Assembly (NCBI RefSeq): GCF_006715305.1
Contig: NZ_VFMY01000001.1
Span: forward strand, 3,162,001 to 3,226,000
Reading direction: 5' to 3'
DNA from: Arthrobacter sp. SLBN-100
GTDB taxonomy: Bacteria > Actinomycetota > Actinomycetes > Actinomycetales > Micrococcaceae
Length of the DNA: 64,000 nt
Below, one piece after another: positions 59,341 to 64,000 of the stretch. The notes under the pieces are model-generated. The model was given only the letters and a program-made list of their open reading frames with translations, searched no databases and had not been told where the DNA came from. Every line of letters starts with the position of its first letter. Within the stretch, counting starts at the first letter, position 1. The position numbers were made by a program, and so were the translations under genes.

Positions 59341-60363
59341 TTAGCCGCCGTGGGGTGGACGGAGCGTGCTGGAACGGTGGGTGATCACCGTGGGCACCAA
59401 TTCCAGGGATTCGGTTGGTCCCTGGTGATCGGCTTCGAGTAGTTCGCAAATGATCCTGACCGCGCGGCGCGAAACTTCGGCCGGGCGGAGGTCGATGGTC
59501 GAAAGCGGAATGGGCTGGAGCTCAGCAAGGGTGGCGGAGGCGCTGCCGATAACGGAAACGTCCTTGCCGGGAGTCAGCCCACGGCTGGACAGAACCCTGC
59601 GGAGGACATCCTGGACCGTGCCGTCCGGTGCGATGAACGCCGGCACGCCCGTGGTTTCGGCCAGGGCTTTATCCACGGAATCGGCGATGGCGTCGCGGTC
59701 TGTGCCGCCGGGCAGGTGCAGCACTTTCACGCCGAGGCTTTCCGCCGCGGTGTTGGTGCCGGACATAAAGCGTTCTACGTAGTTCACATGCCGGTCCACT
59801 ACTTCCGGCTGCCAGTCCAGGACGGAGATTACGGTGTGGCCTGCCGCGGCCAGGTCCCGGACGCACTGTTCGCCGGCCATCTCGAAGTCGGCATCAATGC
59901 AGACCAGGCCGGAAGGGTCATGGGGGATGCCGATCAGGACCACCGGCACGTGGAGGCTGCGGACCACGGGGAGCCGCTCGTCGTCGCCCTCCACCTGCAT
60001 AAGGATCAGTCCGTCGCAGATTTGCTGGCCCACCACCCGCTGCAAGCCAGGTGCGCCCTCGTCCTCGGTGACGAGCAGGATGTCGTGGTCGTAGAGTCGT
60101 GCGGTATTGGCAATCACGGACACGAATTCCATGATCGATGCCATGTGCAGCTCCGGTATGAACGGAATGACGAGGCCGATCACCCGGGTCCTGCGGCTGG
60201 CGAGCGCGCGGGCCCCGGCGTTGGGCTGGTAGGTCAGCTGCTGGATGGCGTCTTCCACCTTTTTACGGGTCTTCTCGGAGATGGGACGCTTGCCGCTCAG
60301 CACATAGGAAACCGTGCTCTGTGCAACGCCGGCGGCCTGGGCAACATCCTTGCTCGTGGGCAT
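59341..60363 (-). CDS. LacI-family transcriptional repressor
   Basis: 340 aa. The N-terminal helix-turn-helix and hinge are complete: TSKDVAQAAGVAQSTVSYVL, then LTYQPNAGARALASRRT. The effector domain is a periplasmic-binding-protein fold (IGLVIPFIPELHMASIM). AAGGAGG lies 7 bases before the ATG. It is transcribed in the same direction as the operon it is predicted to control. Confidence 0.92.
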   Translation of the reverse strand: MPTSKDVAQAAGVAQSTVSYVLSGKRPISEKTRKKVEDAIQQLTYQPNAGARALASRRTRVIGLVIPFIPELHMASIMEFVSVIANTARLYDHDILLVTEDEGAPGLQRVVGQQICDGLILMQVEGDDERLPVVRSLHVPVVLIGIPHDPSGLVCIDADFEMAGEQCVRDLAAAGHTVISVLDWQPEVVDRHVNYVERFMSGTNTAAESLGVKVLHLPGGTDRDAIADSVDKALAETTGVPAFIAPDGTVQDVLRRVLSSRGLTPGKDVSVIGSASATLAELQPIPLSTIDLRPAEVSRRAVRIICELLEADHQGPTESLELVPTVITHRSSTLRPPHGG

Positions 60364-60408
60364 TGCTTGGCCTCCTTGCGCTCGCTGTTAAACGGTTTCT
60401 GTGGACTG

Positions 60409-60436
60409 TCGATACGCTTCGTCGATGCGCATCGAT
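60409..60436. promoter_or_regulatory. LacI-type operators upstream of the lacI gene
   Basis: TCGATGCGCATCGA (60423-60436) is a perfect palindrome. Directly abutting is TCGATACGCTTCGT (60409-60422), a degenerate copy. Both lie 46-73 bases before the LacI start, implying autoregulation. Confidence 0.75.
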
Positions 60437-60489
60437 TAGAAGTATCGCATGGGTCACGCAAGCTGCACAAGGCCCTTGCCAGGAACGCT

Positions 60490-60537
60490 AAAAGCCGGAG
60501 CCCTTCCGCATTCAGGTGCGAGAGGGCTCCGGCTTTT
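60490..60537. terminator. terminator downstream of purU
   Basis: Perfect 15-base arms AAAAGCCGGAGCCCT (60490-60504) and AGGGCTCCGGCTTTT (60523-60537) with an 18-base loop. The T-run on the minus strand ends the leftward sox-sda-pur transcript; the structure also works on the plus strand. Confidence 0.85.
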
Positions 60538-60540
60538 GCC

Positions 60541-60625
60541 GCAGGAGGTGATGGGTCGTTGGAGAAAGGGCTGCAGGACGTGATGGGGCGTTGGGGAAAG
60601 GGCCGCAGGAGGTGATGGCGCGTCG
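60541..60625 (+). repeat. 32-bp tandem repeats downstream of purU
   Basis: Units at 60541-60572 and 60573-60604 and a partial at 60605-60625, each with GCAGGAGGTGATGGG or a close variant and then CGTTGG. Same family as the clusters at 26.3 and 54.1 kb. They lie between the purU stop and its terminator, within the transcribed 3' end. Confidence 0.8.
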
Positions 60626-60636
60626 TATGGAGGGGG

Positions 60637-61533
60637 TTAGCGGAGGACCACCGTGCGGTTGCCCTGCAGGATCACCCGGCCTTCGCAGTGCCAGCGCACG
60701 GCGTTGGACAGGGCCTTGCACTCGGTGTCGCGGCCGGCGGCCACCAGGTCCTCGGGCCCATAAGTGTGGTCCACCTCAACGGTCTGCTGGGAGATGATCG
60801 GCCCCTCATCCAGCTCGCTGTTGACGTAGTGCGCGGTGGCACCCACGGTCTTTACACCGCGCGCGTAGGCCTGGTGGTACGGCTTGGCGCCCTTGAAGCT
60901 GGGCAGGAACGAGTGGTGGATGTTGATCGCCTTCCCGTCCAGCTTTCGGGTCAGGTTGTCGCTGAGGACCTGCATGTAGCGGGCCAGGACCACGAGTTCC
61001 ACATCGAACTCGTCCACCAGTTCCAGCAAGCGTCCCTCGGCGGCAGGCTTCGTTTCAGCCGTGACCGGCACGTGGAAAAACGGAATCCCGTGCCACTCCA
61101 CCAGCGCCTGGTGGTCCGTGTGGTTGGAAACCACGGCCACCACGTCCACCGGCAGTTCGCCGATCCGGGCGCGGAACAGCAGGTCGTTGAGACAGTGTCC
61201 GAACTTGGACACCATGATCAGCACCCGCCGCTTGGACCCGTTCGGCTCCAGCCGCCAGCGCATCCCGAACTTTTCGGCAACGGGACCGAAAGCGGCCCGC
61301 AGCGTGTCCGCGGTGGAGGCATCGCCGTCGGACGCAAAATGCACCCGCATAAAGAAGTGCCCTTCGGATCGCTCGCCGAACTGCTGGTTGTCGATGATGT
61401 CGCAGCCGTGCTCCAGCAGGAAGCCGGAGACTGCGTGGACGATGCCCGGGGACTCGCTGCAGTCCAGCGTCAGGACATGTTCAACGGTGGTCGGGGAAGT
61501 GGCAGGGACAGGTTCAGTCTCAATTGCAGTCAT
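60637..61533 (-). CDS. purU: formyltetrahydrofolate deformylase
   Basis: 298 aa, a typical PurU. N-terminal ACT domain: HVLTLDCSESPGIVHAV (residues about 18-100). The C-terminal formyltransferase-like domain has NIHHSFLPSFKGAKPYHQA and the catalytic Asp in ELDEGPII. It releases formate from 10-formyl-THF and regenerates THF, preventing folate from being trapped when sarcosine demethylation loads the pool. It starts 3 bases after the sdaA stop. Confidence 0.94.
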   Translation of the reverse strand: MTAIETEPVPATSPTTVEHVLTLDCSESPGIVHAVSGFLLEHGCDIIDNQQFGERSEGHFFMRVHFASDGDASTADTLRAAFGPVAEKFGMRWRLEPNGSKRRVLIMVSKFGHCLNDLLFRARIGELPVDVVAVVSNHTDHQALVEWHGIPFFHVPVTAETKPAAEGRLLELVDEFDVELVVLARYMQVLSDNLTRKLDGKAINIHHSFLPSFKGAKPYHQAYARGVKTVGATAHYVNSELDEGPIISQQTVEVDHTYGPEDLVAAGRDTECKALSNAVRWHCEGRVILQGNRTVVLR

Positions 61534-61536
61534 GGT

Positions 61537-62910
61537 TCAGCACTCGATTACGTTGACGGCAAGGCCTCCGCGGGAGGTTTCCTTGTACTTGGATTTCATG
61601 TCGGCTCCTGTTTCGCGCATCGTTTTGATGGCTTTGTCGAGGGACACCTTGTGGCTGCCGTCGCCGTGCAGGGCAAGGCGGGCGGCGTTGATGGCCTTGA
61701 CGCTGGCGATGGCGTTGCGCTCGATGCAAGGGATCTGCACCAGCCCGCCCACCGGATCGCACGTCAGGCCCAGGTTGTGTTCAATGCCCACCTCAGCGGC
61801 GTTTTCCACCTGGGCAGGCGTCCCGCCCAGCACCTCGCAGAGTCCGGCGGCCGCCATCGAGCAGGCTGAACCCACTTCACCCTGGCAGCCCACTTCCGCA
61901 CCTGAGATGGAGGCGTTGATCTTGAACAGGATTCCGACGGCGGCCGCGGCCAGCAGGAAGCGGACCACGCCGTCGTCGTTGGCGCCGGGGACGAACTTCA
62001 CGTAGTAGTGCAGCACCGCCGGGACGATGCCCGCCGCACCGTTGGTGGGTGCGGTGACGATCCGCCCGCCGGCGGCGTTTTCCTCGTTCACGGCCAGCGC
62101 GAACAGATTCACCCATTCCATCGCCCGCAGCGGGTCGGTCACCCCCGTGTCCGCGCTCAGGGTCTGGAACAACGACGGCGCGCGGCGGCGGACGTTGAGC
62201 CCGCCGGGAAGAATGCCTTCCGCGGCACAGCCGTTGTCCACGCACTCGCGCATCACGGCCCAGAGCCCCAGCAGCTTTTCCCGCAGTTCCGCTTCGGTCC
62301 GCCACACCAGCTCGTTGGCGAGCATGACGTCTGAAATGGACATCCCTTCACGCTTGCAGATCTCCAGGAGCTCGTCGGCGGTGTTGAACGGGTAGGGGAG
62401 GACGGTGGAATCGGCCACCACGCGGTCGCCGGCGTCGGCATCCCCGTCCACCACGAAGCCGCCGCCAATCGAATAGAAGCTCCGTTGGCTCAGCACGGCG
62501 CCGGCATGATCCATCGCCCGGAACGTCATGCCGTTCGGGTGCGCAGGGAGGGACTTGCGCCGGTGCAGCACCACGTCCTCGTCCCAGTTGAAGTCCACCC
62601 GGTGATCGCCGCCAATCCACAGTTCGGCGTCGAGGGCCGCGGCAGCCACCTGGTCATCGGCAGTGAAGGTGTCCACGGTTTCCGGGTCCAGCCCCTTGAA
62701 GCCCAGCACCACGGCCTTATCCGAGCCGTGGCCCCGCCCGGTGGCCCCGAGCGAGCCGAACAGTTCAGCCTGCACCCGCCTGGTGGAGCTCAGGTGTCCG
62801 TCGCCTTTGAGTCCGTCGGCGAACAGCTTCGCTGCCCGCATCGGGCCGACCGTGTGCGACGACGACGGCCCGATGCCAACGGAGAACAGGTCCAGGACGC
62901 TGAGGGCCAT
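61537..62910 (-). CDS. sdaA: L-serine ammonia-lyase (L-serine dehydratase), iron-sulfur type
   Basis: 457 aa single-chain enzyme. N-terminus [20 protein letters not shown]. The [4Fe-4S] cysteines are visible in [26 protein letters not shown] and [14 protein letters not shown]. It converts L-serine to pyruvate and ammonia, draining serine made from glycine plus methylene-THF. It starts directly after the soxG stop, with no intervening base. Confidence 0.94.
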   Translation of the reverse strand: MALSVLDLFSVGIGPSSSHTVGPMRAAKLFADGLKGDGHLSSTRRVQAELFGSLGATGRGHGSDKAVVLGFKGLDPETVDTFTADDQVAAAALDAELWIGGDHRVDFNWDEDVVLHRRKSLPAHPNGMTFRAMDHAGAVLSQRSFYSIGGGFVVDGDADAGDRVVADSTVLPYPFNTADELLEICKREGMSISDVMLANELVWRTEAELREKLLGLWAVMRECVDNGCAAEGILPGGLNVRRRAPSLFQTLSADTGVTDPLRAMEWVNLFALAVNEENAAGGRIVTAPTNGAAGIVPAVLHYYVKFVPGANDDGVVRFLLAAAAVGILFKINASISGAEVGCQGEVGSACSMAAAGLCEVLGGTPAQVENAAEVGIEHNLGLTCDPVGGLVQIPCIERNAIASVKAINAARLALHGDGSHKVSLDKAIKTMRETGADMKSKYKETSRGGLAVNVIEC

Positions 62911-63549
62911 TTAGGGGACCTCGGGGGAGGCGTACTCCCGCATCGCGTCCAGGAGCCAGCGGCCCAGGAAGTCAGCGAACGAGGCACGGGGGAAGATCCG
63001 GAAGGTCTCTTCGCCCGTCTTCCACAGGACCACCGGGATGTTGCCGATCTCGGTGGACAGCGCCGTGCCGGCCTTCAGCACGCGGGGGTGCAGGTCCAGT
63101 GCGCAGCCCTTTTCCAGGACTGCGCGGGCACGCGGGCCGGTGAGTTCGAAGGTGGTGCGGTTGGCGGAGAGGTCCACCCCCTGTCCTTCGCCGTCGGCCA
63201 GTGCCTCACGGAGTGCCTGGATCAGGTCACCGCCGAGGGACTCGTGGGCTTCCGTCGGTGCCACCACGAGGAACTCTTCGGGCCCGAGCCACAGCACGTT
63301 GGTGTCGCCGGTGCCGCTGACGCCGCCGGAGGCTGCGGGCAGGCCGCCGGTGACGGAGGCTACCCGCTGTCCGGCGTCGCTGTTCCGGTCAACCCGGAGG
63401 CCCACCATGGTGAGGAAGGCGATTTCGCCCAGTTCCACCACTCCCCGGACGGAGCCGGTTTCAAACGCTGCCCGGAGCTGGGCGGCGGGGCTGATGCGCA
63501 GGGAGAGGTTCTTCTTGTAGGAGGTTGCGGGTGCTGCTGTTTCAGCCAT
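62911..63549 (-). CDS. soxG: sarcosine oxidase gamma subunit
   Basis: 212 aa from ATG 63549, overlapping the soxA stop by 8 bases. Matches SoxG in [27 protein letters not shown] and [18 protein letters not shown]. It is a structural subunit of the heterotetrameric sarcosine oxidase that makes glycine, H2O2 and 5,10-methylene-THF. Confidence 0.92.
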   Translation of the reverse strand: MAETAAPATSYKKNLSLRISPAAQLRAAFETGSVRGVVELGEIAFLTMVGLRVDRNSDAGQRVASVTGGLPAASGGVSGTGDTNVLWLGPEEFLVVAPTEAHESLGGDLIQALREALADGEGQGVDLSANRTTFELTGPRARAVLEKGCALDLHPRVLKAGTALSTEIGNIPVVLWKTGEETFRIFPRASFADFLGRWLLDAMREYASPEVP

Positions 63550-64000
63550 CTTTGCGGGTCCCTTCGGGGTCAAAAAGTACGGTTTCTGCGACAACAACGT
63601 CCACGAGCTGGTCGCCGGCGGCTGCGATGAGGGTTTCGCCGATCCGGTTGCGGCCGTTCTTGATCAGGGCCAGGCCGAAAGACCGGCCCAGCGCTGCGCT
63701 GTGGTAGCTGGAGGTGACGAAGCCTTCCATGGGGACCGGCCCGTAGGCGGGGTTGGTGGAGCGGCCCTTTTCCACGAGCTGGGTGCCCTCCGGCAACCGG
63801 AGCGTCCCGTCCACCGGCAGGACGCTCACCAGGTGCTTGCGGTCCTCGCGCTGTCCATCGGCGCGGGCGTAGGAGCGCTTGCCGATGAAGTCCTTGGCTT
63901 TGGAGACGATCCATTCCATCGCAGCGTCCTGCGGGGTGACGGTGCCGTCCGTGTCCTGGCCAACGATGGGGTAGCCCTTTTCGGCGCGGAGCACGTGCAT
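63542..64000 (-). CDS. soxA: sarcosine oxidase alpha subunit, C-terminal part (runs off the window)
   Basis: The 152 residues present are the C-terminal, folate-binding GcvT-like end of Sox[40 protein letters not shown] and [20 protein letters not shown]. The frame is open to the window edge, so the catalytic N-terminal FAD/NAD domains lie beyond 64000. The Met codon at the edge is internal, not the start. soxB and soxD are expected further upstream. Confidence 0.92.
   Translation of the reverse strand: MHVLRAEKGYPIVGQDTDGTVTPQDAAMEWIVSKAKDFIGKRSYARADGQREDRKHLVSVLPVDGTLRLPEGTQLVEKGRSTNPAYGPVPMEGFVTSSYHSAALGRSFGLALIKNGRNRIGETLIAAAGDQLVDVVVAETVLFDPEGTRKDG

Noticed and set aside
1..64000. Mobile elements, integrases, tRNA-linked insertion sites
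   Set aside because: No transposase, integrase, tRNA gene or flanking direct repeats were recognised, so horizontal transfer of the CGD locus cannot be argued from mobile genes in this window.

Overview
The window is high-GC actinobacterial DNA. Its gene content is CUT1 sugar importers without their own ATPase, many GMC, Gfo/Idh and TIM-barrel sugar enzymes, PucR/LacI/ROK/GntR regulators and a sarcosine oxidase operon. Together with the intergenic repeats this fits a soil Micrococcaceae member such as Arthrobacter or Pseudarthrobacter; that assignment is inference. I saw no rRNA, tRNA, CRISPR array, insertion sequence, integrase or phage gene.

Layout. (1) 0-9.5 kb: a hexonate/hexuronate island. 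A GntR regulator diverges from an MHS transporter, a zinc dehydrogenase of the L-idonate/L-gulonate type, mannonate dehydratase, a frameshifted KDG kinase, mannonate oxidoreductase, KDPG aldolase and a second PfkB kinase. The set leads to KDG, KDPG and then pyruvate plus glyceraldehyde 3-phosphate. (2) 9.5-34.5 kb: the outstanding region, an expanded 3-keto-glycoside / C-glycoside deglycosidase (CGD) locus. It holds five alpha-like TIM barrels and five beta-like small domains; two pairs are fused into single beta-alpha polypeptides. Around them are two pyranose-oxidase-like GMC flavoproteins, a sugar ABC importer, two Gfo/Idh/MocA dehydrogenases, two further sugar-isomerase TIM barrels, an NTF2-like protein, a ThuA-like protein, a DHA2 MFS transporter, a protein of unknown function and a ROK repressor. 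A shared 23-bp operator-like motif precedes most transcription units here, so the region looks like one regulon. Inferred flow: import, oxidation of the sugar at C3 by the GMC enzymes, cleavage of the glycosidic C-C (or C-O) bond by the CGD complexes, then recovery of the keto-sugar by isomerases and Gfo/Idh reductases.

(3) 34.6-38.5 kb: an MFS transporter, a LysR regulator, a DoxX-family protein and a frameshifted SDR gene. (4) 38.5-45.7 kb: a tightly packed seven-gene leftward operon for meta-cleavage of an aromatic acid or phenol (extradiol dioxygenase, two FAH-family enzymes, cyclase-family hydrolase, FAD monooxygenase, amidohydrolase/decarboxylase, SDR). It could process an aglycone released by region 2, but the sequence does not prove this. 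(5) 45.7-54.1 kb: a matrixin-like metalloprotease, an orphan sulfonate-type binding protein, a TetR/DUF2306 divergent pair with twin palindromic operators, and an NCS1 permease plus deacetylase-fold hydrolase next to a PucR regulator.

(6) 54.2-60.4 kb: a LacI-controlled sugar ABC operon with ThuA and Gfo/Idh genes; matching 14-bp LacI palindromes lie before the operon and before lacI. (7) 60.6-64 kb: soxA-soxG-sdaA-purU, one-carbon and serine metabolism downstream of sarcosine.

Two single-base frameshifts (near 5996 and 38204) and an apparent ATC start (6454) may be real decay or sequencing error. A 32-bp-period intergenic repeat family occurs at 26.3, 54.1 and 60.5 kb, next to gene 3' ends.
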